From Axinella damicornis (Eukaryota > Porifera > Demospongiae > Axinellida > Axinellidae), in NCBI GenBank assembly GCA_963931865.1, contig OZ007510.1:10388993-10452992 (forward strand): a stretch of DNA of 64,000 bases. The letters are read 5' to 3'. Below the pieces are notes generated by a model, which worked only from the letters and a program-made list of their open reading frames with translations, ran no database searches and was not told the origin of the DNA. A program made the position numbers and the translations under genes. This document shows positions 1 through 10,368 of this stretch, in pieces. Positions within the stretch are counted from its first letter, which is position 1. Each line of letters begins with the position of its first letter.

Positions 1-9
1 CAGCACTGT

Positions 10-33
10 GTCTCGGCACTTCGGTGCCGAGAC
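10..33. repeat. Perfect 10-bp hairpin with TTCG loop
   Basis: GTCTCGGCAC and GTGCCGAGAC flank a TTCG tetraloop. It abuts the foldback element that begins at about 34. TTCG loops are very stable in RNA, but no transcript is evident here. It may simply be the tip of a small foldback transposon like those elsewhere in the window. Confidence 0.6.
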
Positions 34-240
34 AAAAATGTATGGAGATAAAACAGTTCAGTATACAACCCCATCTTACATATCTTTTCCACACATGTAT
101 AATGAGAAAAGTATGTAGGGTGTTGTATACTGAACTGTATACTGAACTGTTTTATGCCATCATCCCTTCTTATTTTTTGCTGTTCTGCTATCCCTACATC
201 TCCATACATTTTTAATGTTTTTTACACTTGTTTACGTAAC
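34..240. mobile_element. Foldback MITE (tgtatggaga / tctccataca ends)
   Basis: The left part (atgtatggagataaaacag, then ttcagtatacaac) is repeated inverted on the right (gttgtatactgaac, tctccatacattt). The right end plus downstream flank recurs at about 1935-2010. Related foldbacks lie at about 12835-12990 and 27253-27502. There is no coding capacity; the short ORF across it is fortuitous. Class and target duplication were not resolved. Confidence 0.55.
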
Positions 241-332
241 TCTTTGTAGCAGCATCTAGAACGGGCCCTGGCCCTAATATACCCTAACCCATTGCCCTAC
301 TTCCTGCCGGACCAATATCCACTCACCCTTGA

Positions 333-1822
333 GTCCCACTTGCTCAGGTCTCCTTCCCGGAGGAAATCCCCGTCACAAGGGGTGGATTCAACCTCTTAGG
401 GTGCCCCATTGGTCCTCCATCACATTGTGAGGCTGCCATTTCAGAATCAAAGAACACTCACCAAACTCGCAGCCTACAAGATTTGCAGATGGAGACCACT
501 ATCCTCCGCTCCTGTCTTTCTCTCCCCAAAGTGGCCTTTGCCCTACGCACCTGCCCACCTAACTACATCAAGGCTGCCACAGACGCGTTTGATGACACCA
601 TGTTTGAGTCCTTGTCTGATCTGGCAGGGTGCCCTCTGTCACAGTGGGCTTGGCTGAAAGCCTCTCTCCCAAGCTCTCTAAGGGGTCTGAACATCCAACG
701 GGCTTCTCTCCATGCCCCTGCCGCCTTCATCAGCTCCCTCACTCAATCCAGACCACTCGTTGCCAGGATCCTGGGTCACGGTCCAGAAGCTTCCCACCAT
801 CTAACTCCCGCCCTCTCAGACTTTGCGGCTGCTGTGCGGAGGGAAGATTGGCTCACCATCGAAAATGTGGATGTCCCCCTCAGACAGCATTTTCTCTCCC
901 GCTGTCACGAAACATCTTTCAATCTCCTTGTATCTGGGGCTCCCAATACCCGCTCGAAGGCGCTGGCCCTCTCCACGGCCATCCTGCATGCTGGAGATTG
1001 GTTGAACGTAGTGCCATCAAAGGCTCTCGGCCTCCACCTCCATGACTGGGAGTTCCGCCTGTGTCTGCAATATTGGCTGGGTCTTCAACTGGCTAGGGAG
1101 GGGTCATGTTGTACAATTTGCCGAGCTCCAGCTGACGCCATGGGTGACCATCAAGTGGGTTGTGGTGGGAACGGAGACAGAATCCATAGGCATGACTCAA
1201 TCAGGGATGCAGTATTCTCAGCAGCTCAGTCGGCTGCTCTTGCGCCCCGGAAAGAAGTGCCCAGTTTGATCCCCGGTTCCAGTAGCCATCCGGCCGATGT
1301 GTATCTCCCAAACTGGACGAGGGGCCAACCAGCAGCTCTGGACGTAATGGTCATGTCTCCTCTGCAGCAGCTCACCTTGCAAGGCCGGGGCTGCTTCCAC
1401 ACAAGGCCACGCCCTGTCAGTCGGTGCAACAAGGAAGAATGCCATCCACGCTGATCCCTGTCATGATGTGGGGGTAACCTTCGATTTCATTCCCCTAGTA
1501 GTGGAGACTCTGGGGGACTGGAGCAATGAGGCCGCTCGCACCATCTCCAACATTGGCCGCCTTTTGGGGCAACGGTTGGGACAGACCCTGCCATCTCCAC
1601 CCGCCACTTGTTCCAGAGACTAGGCATTGGCTTGTGGAAAGGAAACGCTACCTTGTGGGTGCGCCGCCTCCCAGTGAACTCTCCCAGGGTGGACAGGGTC
1701 GTGTAAACTGTTTCTCTTTTTATTTTCCTGTTCCTATTTTTGGCCATTTGTAAACTTTCACTGATTATTCTTGCTAAAAAAAGAAAGAAAAAAATAAGAA
1801 AAAAATAAAAATAAACAAAAGC
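333..1822 (+). pseudogene. LINE ORF2 C-terminal fragment with A-rich tail
   Basis: An open frame from 333 to 1454 encodes the C-terminal part of a non-LTR retrotransposon polyprotein. It includes a Cys/His cluster (C-x2-C-x9-H-x3-C, about 1110-1170) followed by a GGNGDRIHRHDSIRD stretch, a hallmark of the C-terminus of many invertebrate LINEs. After 1454 the frame shifts, and the continuing homologous stretch (VVETLGDWSNEAARTISNIG, about 1495-1555) reads in another frame. An A-rich tail (about 1776-1822) marks the 3' end. The RT catalytic domain is absent, as expected of a 5'-truncated insertion. The family is recognised from the motifs; the exact clade is not assigned. Confidence 0.75.
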
Positions 1823-2337
1823 TCTGCCCTAGCAACGAGCGTCCGCGTCATGGCTACGCCTCGTTTTCATTAGCAACAGTTGAAAATGGCTGTGCTGTGT
1901 AACATGAACGCACTAGCGGCTAGCCCCAGGAACGTTGCCATCTGTTCTGCTATCCCTACATCTCCATACATTTTTAATGTTTTATACACTTGTTTACCTC
2001 ATTTTTTAGCAGCATACTTAATAGCATTCACTCCGCACATAGTACAAAATTTTGAGTTCAAAGTTCAAAGTTGCTGTACGCATGCGCACATATGAAGAAA
2101 ATGGTGTCGCACATGGAAGCCATAGTTTTTTTTGTGTGTTTTTTTTGTATAACAGTTTATGCAATGCAAAGGGATACATAATAGCTGTGAAGCTAATCTA
2201 GATGTACCCTATATACAAACAGGCTAAGTAAAGAGATGCAAATACATGTACTTAGTTACAAGAAAAAGGGTGCAATGTGTAGTTTAAATGTAGTAACATT
2301 TGGTGCAGAGAGGGAGACTTGGGGAAGATTAAAACGT
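1823..2337. other. Intergenic, MITE end fragment only
   Basis: No coding signal seen. Positions 1935-2010 repeat the right end and flank of the foldback at 34-240 (ctatccctacatctccatac and following). The rest is AT-rich unique-looking sequence. Confidence 0.5.
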
Positions 2338-3506
2338 ACAAGTAGCTGAGCTCGCTTCGCTCGCTCAGCTACTTCCCCCTTGTTCGCCTACCGTACGTAA
2401 TCCGGCGCCGGACAGCTCACTGAAGAGCTGCTTCTCCCCGATTGCGTCCGCTTCAGCTGCTGCTCGCCGCTTGCGTTCGCTTCAGCTGCTGCTCCCGGGC
2501 CCGATTGCGGCATCCGCTTCGCGTACTATATTATCCATGAGCTGCTGCTCGCCGTTTTCACGATCAGCTATCTGAATCTGAATTTATTTTTGCTATAATA
2601 TAGCGTGGGTACACAAAAGGTAACTAGACCTATAGGGCGTGCTCCCCACTGTACACACAGAGAATGACAACAACAAAAAGAAAAGAAGAGGAAACAGGGG
2701 TACAAAACAAGACAAATACACAAACGGTAATCAATTAGGATAAAGGTGAGAGGCAAGGCAGTCCCTGAAAGTCTCAGGGCAAACTACACACAACAAATAA
2801 CCAGGTAACTGATTCCAAATAAACGGTGCGTTTACAAAAAAAGAGTAGCGAAAAGTATTTACACGAGAAGGTAAAAGACAAATATGCAGTGGATGATAAG
2901 ACCTGCTACTCAGGTTATTACAGAAACGATAGTATTTTGGAAGTTAATACAATCAAGACTATGTACAATTTTATAAGTTTGTAAATTTAAAAGGAAAAGA
3001 CGTCTTGCACGAAGAGATGGGAGATTTAGCTCTGTCAGACACTGTTCGTATGACTTGGACCACTTCAGGGAGTTCTGGCTCCACACACTTCCAGCCATCC
3101 ATCGGGCAGCACGGCGTTGCACACTCTCCAAGATTTCAATGTTCTTCTGGTAATGCGGCGACCAGGCTTGGACACAGTACTCCAAATGGGCTGCTGCTCC
3201 CGATCGCGTCCGCTTCGACTGCTGCTCCCCGATTGCGTCCGCTTCAACTGCTGCTCGCCCGATTGCGTCCGCTTCGACTGCTGCTCCCCGACTGCGTACT
3301 GGATTCCAGCCCATGCCCCGGGCCCAATGTCACGGTTCTCGAACATTCTTCACGGAGTTCGAGGTTCAGTAAATAAATTAAAGTACGAAGGTCGCGCGTC
3401 ACTATAGTCTAGTCCCGCCCCACGAACATCCCACTTCCGTCACTCACAGACACACACACAGACACACACACAGACACACAGACACGTAAAATCTTAATGT
3501 ATTGAT
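2338..3506 (+). mobile_element. GC-rich non-autonomous element, copy 1, split by a LINE
   Basis: It starts with a hairpin-prone acaagtagctgagctcgctt and continues through imperfect units of about 30 bp built on gattgcgtccgcttc / gctgctgctccc. It ends with gcgcgtcactatagtc, a CA-rich stretch and atcttaatgtattgat. The left part is about 2338-2567 and the right part about 3186-3506; between them lies a minus-strand LINE. Other copies are at 10369-10973, 60348-60894 and 62278-62756. Apparent ORFs through the units are by-products of the repeat. Confidence 0.7.
2568..3185 (-). pseudogene. 5'-truncated LINE (RT C-terminus and 3' UTR)
   Basis: On the minus strand, about 2916-3185 encodes the typical post-RT region of CR1/L2/Jockey-type LINEs (HLEYCVQAWSPHYQKNIEIL, then SVQRRAARWM). 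Reading toward lower coordinates, it passes into a non-coding 3' region that ends in a short attcagattcag-type repeat. Such microsatellite tails are typical of CR1/L2 elements. It interrupts the GC-rich repeat on both sides, so it inserted into it. Target duplication not resolved. Confidence 0.7.
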
Positions 3507-4285
3507 AGTAAGGCATGGCTGAATGAATTGGTCAAATCCGGAGAGATTACGGAAAAGTGTAATTGATACACGGAAGCTACCTCGCGGTTGCGATGTGAGT
3601 TAGCTTAGTCCAGCGTTTGTTTGTGTCATCCACAGATGAAACTGCGAGGATGTGACCGCTTCTTTGTACGCATAGTAGATGGGTAGTTCGGGGCAAAACA
3701 AAGTAGCCTCCATCCGCTTTTGAATCTTGTGCTAGGACTGTGAAAATCGCGGAGCGAGGGTAGAGATGACGACGGTGAAGGCCGACACGGAGCTCTTGTA
3801 GCTGTTGCTGGAGTCTCTTTTGGTGTTCTGGAGGTAGGTACCTATGTGTATTCAACGATTTTATTTTGGGAAATCTGCTGTAGTCTACTGTAGCGTTTAA
3901 GGCAGCTGAAAAGCACCTTCACAACACCCTTGAAAAGGCTTCTTTTGTCAGTTCTGAAGAAACGTAACTTTGTTTCAAGTTTCCCAAAATAAAATCTTGA
4001 AGATGACATCGTGCTAAGCCTCGATGGAGAGTTTGAAGCTCCTAGGTGCCTTAAGGCATCTCCGTATTTGTGTGAGAAGTACCCGAGATAACCGCTTTGT
4101 CAGCGCGTATTGAGCACCACGTGATTAGTGGGCGTGGTCAACTATGAAGCCATATTAATTCACAAGGGTGGAGCTTCACTTCAGTGCAGACTGAAAGTCT
4201 GTGCCACTTTCATGTGCTGAGATATCGTGTGATGAAGAAGACCGAAATTTAATTCAAAATACAATGCAACCATGCCTTAACAGTG
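3507..4285 (-). mobile_element. 780-bp TIR element, copy 1, with 92-codon ORF
   Basis: The ends are inverted repeats (agtaaggcatggctg at the left, caaccatgccttaac at the right). An essentially identical copy lies inverted at 41529-42308. Inside are a shorter inverted pair (gattttattttgggaaa / tttcccaaaataaaatc) and one 92-codon ORF (3577-3855, minus), whose protein is identical in both copies. It resembles no transposase I know. Most likely a recently active non-autonomous DNA element. Confidence 0.75.
3577..3855 (-). CDS. 92-aa hypothetical protein carried by the TIR element (copy 1)
   Basis: The predicted protein is basic and Gln/Arg/His-rich near the N-terminus (residues about 8-35), then mostly short beta-like hydrophobic stretches. 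No catalytic motif, membrane segment or signal peptide is visible. The ATG lies just outside the internal 17-bp inverted pair. The identical protein in the second copy (41958-42236) shows the copies are young; it does not by itself show selection. It could be a captured gene fragment, an accessory protein, or non-coding. Confidence 0.3.
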   Translation of the reverse strand: MNTHRYLPPEHQKRLQQQLQELRVGLHRRHLYPRSAIFTVLAQDSKADGGYFVLPRTTHLLCVQRSGHILAVSSVDDTNKRWTKLTHIATAR

Positions 4286-4873
4286 TACAAAAGATGACTG
4301 AAATGAATTGGTGCGAACAGGAGGTTGGTACAGGAGGGGTGTATCATAAGGGAGTCTACTTGGCTTAGGTATAAAAACATTGGGTGGGAAATAAAAGTAT
4401 CCACAAATAATCTTATAAAGTGTACATAACTTCAAGTGTAATCTCCTATTCTCAAATGTGGGCAATGTTACGATAGATCCAGTAATTCCTGGTAACCGGC
4501 ATGCCAGTTCTTGTGGCACATGCATTCTCAAGGCAAACTTCTGGACATTTTCAAGATTGTTAGTGTCCTTAACAAGGTGAGGACTCCAAACTGGAGCAGC
4601 ATACTCTAAGTGTGGTCTGACTAGTAGCTTATACATTTCAAGTAGGGAGTGGCTATACAGAAAACCTTCTGTAGAGCAGCCCCACAAGTTTCCTAGCTTT
4701 CGAGCAGACTGAGTCGATATGGGTTGACCATGACATATCTGATGAAAGGAAGACACCAAGCTATTTAAAACTCTCCACCTGTTCAAGTGGGACACCATTT
4801 AGATGGAGAGACAAAGGCTGGATGGAATTCTGTTTCCTCGAGATGAACATGGATTTGCACTTTGTAGGATTAA

Positions 4874-5834
4874 GGTAGGAAACATGGGTTCAGCGATCTC
4901 CGAAACCAAGTTGATGGATAAATGGGCAGCATCAAAGCGTACACAAGTTTCAGCAATACTTTGCATCAAACTGCTCCATCTGCTTGAAAATGCCCTAAAA
5001 CTCAATTTTAAGGCCCTCTACGAAACTGAAAATTTGGACCCTCTCCAAGGCCCCACCCACACTCTGACCCCATCATCAATACACACACACAACAGGCCCA
5101 AAAACTACGGATGGATTTACCACCTGCTCTCCTCAGTTGCAGGCTACAGCCCAAAACTCACTGCCGCCCTCAAAAACAGAGGTTTGGCTACCCTAGGCTT
5201 TCAAAAAAAATTCCACGCACACCAACTAAAACCGACCAAAGCCAAGGCCAGTTTCCATAAGGTCAACCTACCCCCTGCAAAACTAGGGATGCTTTTCCAC
5301 GTTCACCTCTCGGTTACAGAGTTTTGGCCACACATCTACTGCCTCTCACCAGCCCAGTCCAGCTACCAAACCAGCCAAATTCGCCCTAACACGAAAATGG
5401 GCGGGGCCTGTAATGCCGAAAGGTCAACTCTCTAGAGTACCTTGGCCAGGGAGCTGTCAGAGGCTGTTCACTTTCCAGGCTGTTCTTCGGCCACTTCAGC
5501 AGCCCAACAAACATTCTGCTCACTCGACCTAGCTATTCACACTCAGATAGCCTATCGCTACATTCAATAAGCCAGAATAGCTTCTTACGTAAAAAAAAAA
5601 AAAAAAAATCAAACAAATCTTCAAAGTACCGCACAGCCACATCAGAGTACCGATTTGAAACTTGAAAGGGCCGCTAGCCGCATCAAAGAGAGAAGCCCCC
5701 TTGTTTATTCCGGTTGCCGCCATGGGAAAACGTAAACAGATGAATAACTCTATATAACCGTATGCGAGTGACGTCATCTCATTAATTATTCATGAGCAAA
5801 ATTGCGCGATTTCGCCGATGCCGTGCTTCCTACC
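4874..5834. mobile_element. 961-bp element flanked by TTAA, inserted in the LINE
   Basis: TTAA occurs at 4870-4873 and 5835-5838. The element starts GGTAGGAAACATGGGTTC and ends with the inverse (gccgtgcttcctacc). Removing it and one TTAA makes the LINE read ...SSNHLTLNPTKCKSM... in frame across the join, which supports precise insertion at TTAA. TTAA target duplication is characteristic of the piggyBac superfamily. It contains a poly-A run (about 5590-5608) and an open stretch (4803-5435, plus) that partly overlaps LINE sequence and has no recognisable domain. No transposase is seen. Confidence 0.75.
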
Positions 5835-6132
5835 TTAAGGGTGAGATGGTTGGAACTCACCCAGTCCTGTATTCTATTAATATCAGACTGCAGTTGGTCA
5901 AGGTCTTGCTGCGATTTTATAATCTTATAGAGAAGCATGTCGTCTGCAAAGAGATTGAGGGTACTCCCTTCAGTGAAACTAGTGGATGTTATGTCATCAA
6001 TATAGATGAGGAAAAGGAGGGGACCGAGGATGGAACCCTGTGGCACTCCAGAAACTACAGCTGTTTCGGTGGATGTAGCACCATCAACTACTGTACAACA
6101 TGTTGCCTCCTGTTTGTTAGGTAACTGTTTAA

Positions 6133-6635
6133 CTCTTTAGGGGCCAAATTCTTTCTCTAGGTCATTTTCAGTCTATAGAACACTTAAACATACCCTAATT
6201 TCTGTTCCCTGGCATTGCTGGGCTCGAAACTGCTCAAAACAGGTAATTTCAGCTATACTGAGCATATACGTGACTTAACCACACCCACCAATTAACGAGC
6301 TTGCAATCAAGCCTCCCGAGAAATGCCAACCTGCCGTAGCTGAAAAACGGGCGATGTATGCTGGAAATGGAGGCCCTACAAGGCAAGACAGCTACTTTCT
6401 AAGTCCATTTATGCCAAAAACGGCGGAAATGGCCCTCCCAGTGCCGACCAAGACCTTTCTATCGCGGAGCCCAGACACGGCCATGCTGTTTGCACCCTTC
6501 GGGTGCACCCACCCACCTCCCCCTGTCCCGCCCTCTCTGCTGGCGCAGAGCCTATCTCTCAAGGACATTGCCGGATGTGACATCATGAAGCTGAAAGTCT
6601 CATGACACCTTAAGGCGTCATTAGCTGGTAAACGG
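6133..6635. mobile_element. 503-bp TTAA-flanked MITE, copy 1
   Basis: Flanked by TTAA at 6129-6132 and 6636-6639 inside the LINE reverse transcriptase. Short ends CTCTTTA and TAAACGG form a poor inverted repeat. Deleting it plus one TTAA restores the LINE order ...TLAW-L-NSYLTNRRQ.... A clear second copy, also TTAA-flanked and inverted, lies in NPRL3 intron 1 (30991-31494); a diverged part lies at about 53820-54041. The centre has a hairpin-prone tgcacccttcgggtgca stretch. Non-coding. Confidence 0.75.
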
Positions 6636-7597
6636 TTAACCACGCTAGAGTGTAGCCATCTAACCCATAACTGTGGAATTTGTCCATGAGAGGCTGATGG
6701 GGAACGGAGTCGAAGGCTTTTATCAAGTCAAAAAACACTGAACAGACCATCTTGCCTGGATTCTAGTGCCTTAAACCAATCATGCGTAACAGTCAGTAAA
6801 GCTGTAACCGTTGATCTGCCAACTTGGACCCCCACTGTCTGTTAGACAAAGGGTTGGTCTCATTAAGAAACATGGTAATGTATCGATGGACATGGCATTC
6901 AAGCAATTTACTCACTATGGGTAGTAAAGAAATTGGTCTGTAGTTTGATGCCTCCTTGCGATTGGAGTTTTTTGGAATTGGAACAATGGCAGAGGTTTTC
7001 CAGATGTTTGGAAAGCGACCAAGCTTGAGAGAGATGTTGAATAGCTTGGAAAGGGAAGGAGCAATAGTGTTAGCAATGCCTTTTAACATCTTGCCTGACA
7101 AGCCATCTGGCCCACTTGCTTTACCAGGGTCCAGAGATGTGATGTATGAGAGCACTTCACTTGGTGTGCAGAGAAGGTTGTCCGGACATAAACTTTCTTG
7201 TGACAATACTTCTCTATTTAGTGGTGGTACAGCTGTGTTAAAGCACGTTGAAAAGAATTGCATTGGTTGAGTACAGTTGCCTTTTCTTGACTTGAGTTGG
7301 CTGTAATACCCTGGTAGCTAATATGGAGGGGAGGGATTGAGGATTGCTGTCTGTTCAGAAACTTAACAGCCTTCCAAAACTTCCTCTTGTCTCTAACATT
7401 GAGTTGCTCCAAATGAGATTTTTGTCATTTCACAAGAGTCTGACTACCCGGTTGCGCAGTTTCTTAAACTTATCAACCAGATGAGGCCTGCCTGATCTTT
7501 TTGCAGCCTGGAATGTGGCATTACGTTGCCTGATTAGTCGAATGACATTTTTAGAGAGCCATGGTAAATTTCTCCTTTCTTTAAAGTGTTTGCTGTG

Positions 7598-7892
7598 TGT
7601 GATGGACTACATATAAGGACATGTTAATGTGTGACCATTTGTGCTAGGATATGCTAATGTGCTGGACTTCTGTGTTGAGAGTTGTTAATGTGTTGGTTAT
7701 CAGTAGGTTCTTTGTGCTATTTCCTTTGCTAAGGATTTTGTATAAATAGCAGAGTCAGTTTTTAGTGCATTGCTCTTCGTATTGCTATATTGCTCTTTCC
7801 TAAATGTCTTAATAATATTTTGAGTGTGTCAAGTTGAGCGAGAGTCTCCCTTGTAGCGCAATTAGGCTGTTGGTAGGACGGAATCTATCACA
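7598..7892 (+). mobile_element. Solo LTR (295 bp) with 5-bp target duplication
   Basis: It begins TGTGATGGAC and ends TCTATCACA (TG...CA ends). CTGTG flanks it at 7593-7597 and 7893-7897. A TATA box (gtataaatagc, about 7740) lies inside on the plus strand, as expected of an LTR promoter. No internal retroelement sequence accompanies it, so it is best read as a solo LTR left by LTR-LTR recombination. It sits in the LINE linker between endonuclease and RT. The LTR family is not identified. Confidence 0.7.
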
Positions 7893-8850
7893 CTGTGGAA
7901 TGCAAGCATGCATCACTTTGTTGTGCCAGTTTACAGCAGCCACATCAACATTGTCTTCCGGTAGCAATATATCCCAGGCTACTTCCTGGATCATTTGATT
8001 GGCCTTTTGAAAGTCTGCATTTGCATACCTCCAAATTGTTCGCGGCTGCTGTTGAACTTGCTTGGCATGCTTATGTTTCCATCTCAAGGTCAGCTTCACA
8101 CCATTATGATATGACTGCACATCTGCTATTTCAAGGGGGGAAACTGTTGTGCAATCCAAGACCAGATCGGGGTTTGATACAAGGGCTAGATCAATCAGTG
8201 ATGTTTCGCCACTGGGAGCCGTGTGAGTGTGAGTGTTCACAACTTGAGATAAAGAAAACGTCTGCAAAATAGTATCTAGCTTACAAAATAGGGGTGATCT
8301 CTACTACAAAAATTAATATTAAAATCTCCTATTAATACAAAACTAGTAAAATGATTTGGCGAAATAGATTGTATAGCTGTACAAAGATTATCAAAAAAGG
8401 TAACTGCTGAGGAGGGAGGACGATACAAAACTGAGATACAATGCTTAACAGAAGAGTGTGTTGAACTAATAGAAATAGCCAAGAGCTCCAGTTCGTTAGG
8501 ACCCTTGATCACAGGCTCCCAGGTTAATGAATTATGGATATAGAGGAGTACACCTCCTCCATGTCTGTTTCTATCCAATTGAATTAATTGATAGTCATCA
8601 ATAGATACCTCACTGTCCTCTATTTCCTCTGAAAGCCAAGATTCTACAATGCAAACAACAGAGGGGAAGTTTGCAGCGATGACCTCTGCTCGCAACAGAT
8701 CTATTTTTGGAAGGATACTTCTTGCATTGTAGTAGAGGACAGACAAAGCTGGAACACCATCTCTGGAATTTTGATTATTCACTACACCAAACACATTGTC
8801 TGTAGCAAGGCGAGAGCTTTCACCCCCCAAGGGATGGGAAGGACCTATTG

Positions 8851-9240
8851 TCCTAAAAAAACATGCTCACCATCTGTTCTGCCATTGTCAACTTCTGTTG
8901 TATTGTTACTAGAATTACTGTTCTGAGCTGAGCGCATTGTGCCGTTGTCGAGCTGGTTGAATCCTGAGGCTGGTTGATCCTGTTGGTGGAGTGAGTAGTT
9001 ATTGAGTGGGCGGTTTCAAGCGACTTCGAAGTTGCCAAAAAGCTATGGGGTCGTGCACTGCTCAATGCTGCTGTTTTGTGCAAAATCTGTGCAGATCTTG
9101 CGCAACGAAGCGCTGATGAATCTTTTCCCGGTACAACGCGTACAAACGTAAACTTGGGGGCCCATTAATTATTGCCGTGGCATTCCTCAACCTATTGTTA
9201 ATTAGTTACCTACCTGGGGGCAACGCTGGTTTTTGCGAGG
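8851..9240. other. LINE 5' flank and region upstream of the methyltransferase gene
   Basis: No supported gene. A stretch at about 9036-9080 (atggggtcgtgcac, then tgttttgtgc) is shared with the 770-bp array at about 57105-57155 and 57885-57930, so it is a dispersed repeat. A minus-strand ORF of 76 codons here is probably LINE 5' region or chance. Confidence 0.4.
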
Positions 9241-9242
9241 CT

Positions 9243-9263
9243 ATATAGGCGTAGTATAAATCA
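9243..9263 (+). promoter_or_regulatory. TATA-box promoter of the methyltransferase gene
   Basis: Two TATA-like motifs, tatatagg (9243) and gtataaatc (about 9254), lie about 65-85 bp before the first ATG. The second would set transcription at about 9285. Inferred from motif and spacing only. Confidence 0.45.
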
Positions 9264-9326
9264 CTGTGGCATCATTCAGACTTCTTTTGATTGGAACTGC
9301 GATCTCTCAAACATATCGGTGAACAA

Positions 9327-10118
9327 ATGGCTGCTACCAAACGATTTGAGGGTGAAGAGATTTCTTCCGCATATTCTAGATTTCGGCCTGTTTATCCCGC
9401 ACAAGTTGTAAAAACTATCACCTCTTTTATGAGAGCTGAAGGGAGTTCAGGATTTGATACTGCTCTTGACGTGGCCTGTGGATCAGGACAGAGCACGTTT
9501 CTTCTCAGCAATTCGTTTCGGAAAGTCATTGGGTTGGACATTAGCCAGACACAGATTAACGAAGCTAAAAATAGGAAAGAAACTGACCAAGGGTTGAATG
9601 TCCAGTTTATGGTTGGTGATGCTCACAATCTGCCAGTTGAAACTTCATCAATTGATCTGCTGACTTGCGCGATGGGTTGGCATTGGTTGGATGCCGACTT
9701 GTTTTATGCTGAAGCAAAAAGAGTGCTGAAACCACGAGGTTGCCTCGCTGTTTACGGCCACGGAGTTAAAATTCTCGACAATCAACGCATAAGAAACGCT
9801 CTTGATCAATGCCGAGCAGAGTACATTCGATCTGATTGCTTACCTGAGCAGAATTTGCACGTTATGAATGATTACGCTTCGGTTAGTTTACCATTTAGGC
9901 GGTCAAAGCGATTTGAGCTGGATTTCACACAAGAAACAACATTTGAAGGGGTACTTGGCTTCATATCGTCCATCTCTATGTACAAGACCTACTGTGAGAA
10001 GTACCCAGAAAACACTCTTCTGCAGAAAGTACGAGCCAACTATGAGGCAGATGTTGACATATGTGACGTGGAGAAGTTTACTTTCCCTGGTTTTATTATT
10101 GTCGGACTAAATGAGTGA
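9327..10118 (+). CDS. Class I SAM-dependent methyltransferase (Methyltransf_11 type)
   Basis: 263 aa from the first ATG at 9327; the open frame continues upstream to 9291 but only with a TTG. Expected to transfer a methyl group from S-adenosylmethionine; substrate unknown. Motif I is LDVACGSGQSTFLL (about residues 46-59), motif II is the acidic end VIGLDIS (about 68-74), and GDAHNLPVETSSIDLLTCAM (about 100-119) spans motifs post-II to IV. GWHWLD and a VLKPRGCLAVYGHG beta-strand motif follow. This pattern matches small cytosolic methyltransferases related to trans-aconitate and UbiE/COQ5-like enzymes. No signal peptide or membrane segment. Intronless, with a TATA box upstream and ATTAAA at 10128-10133. 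The lack of introns could mean a retrocopy, or could be normal here. Confidence 0.85.
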   Translation: MAATKRFEGEEISSAYSRFRPVYPAQVVKTITSFMRAEGSSGFDTALDVACGSGQSTFLLSNSFRKVIGLDISQTQINEAKNRKETDQGLNVQFMVGDAHNLPVETSSIDLLTCAMGWHWLDADLFYAEAKRVLKPRGCLAVYGHGVKILDNQRIRNALDQCRAEYIRSDCLPEQNLHVMNDYASVSLPFRRSKRFELDFTQETTFEGVLGFISSISMYKTYCEKYPENTLLQKVRANYEADVDICDVEKFTFPGFIIVGLNE

Positions 10119-10127
10119 CAATGACAT

Positions 10128-10133
10128 ATTAAA
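10128..10133 (+). terminator. Poly(A) signal ATTAAA of the methyltransferase gene
   Basis: ATTAAA lies 10 bp after the stop codon, followed by AT-rich sequence. A second, more distal signal may be used. Confidence 0.4.
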
Positions 10134-10368
10134 ATATATTCTTTGTGCGACTAAACATAGTGGTATAATAAGTAAAAAATCTATAGGTATAACATGTATA
10201 AAACTAGATGTAGATGTAGGCTCTTAAATATTTAATCAGTTTGTAAATTGTTACCAATTTTGTACTAGTCTAGTGACTCATAGGCCTAATCAGGCCGGGC
10301 ATTTTGTAATGCGTGTCACTCAAATTCATTCATATTGCGTATTAGCTAACGTTATCTTCGTATATATT

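Larger units (their letters stand above)
4286..8850 (-). pseudogene. Near full-length LINE, minus strand, broken by three insertions
   Basis: Read from 8850 downward: an endonuclease domain (8830-8280; NARSILPKIDLL, VCIVESWLS, GGGVLLYI, LIGDFNIN), a linker (8267-7893 and 7592-7264), RT N-terminal motifs (7263-6793; KASGPDGLSGKMLK, NYRPISLLP), DLIKAFDSVPHQPL (about 6720), PQGSILGPLLFLIYIDDI and FADDMLLY (6046-5900), then the post-RT tail (4869-4286; VRPHLEYAAPVWSPHL). Frameshifts and stops are scattered, so the copy is dead. Interruptions at 7598-7892, 6133-6635 and 4874-5834 are later insertions. The layout is that of a CR1/Jockey-type LINE; the clade is not fixed. The 3' end is lost next to the 780-bp element. 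Confidence 0.85.

Noticed and set aside
2910..3314. 134-codon minus-strand ORF read as one protein
   Set aside because: The N-terminal part is the GC-rich repeat and only the C-terminal part is LINE; the fusion is an accident of insertion.
4803..5435. 210-codon plus-strand ORF
   Set aside because: Its first part is antisense to LINE sequence and the rest lies in the TTAA element; no domain recognised.
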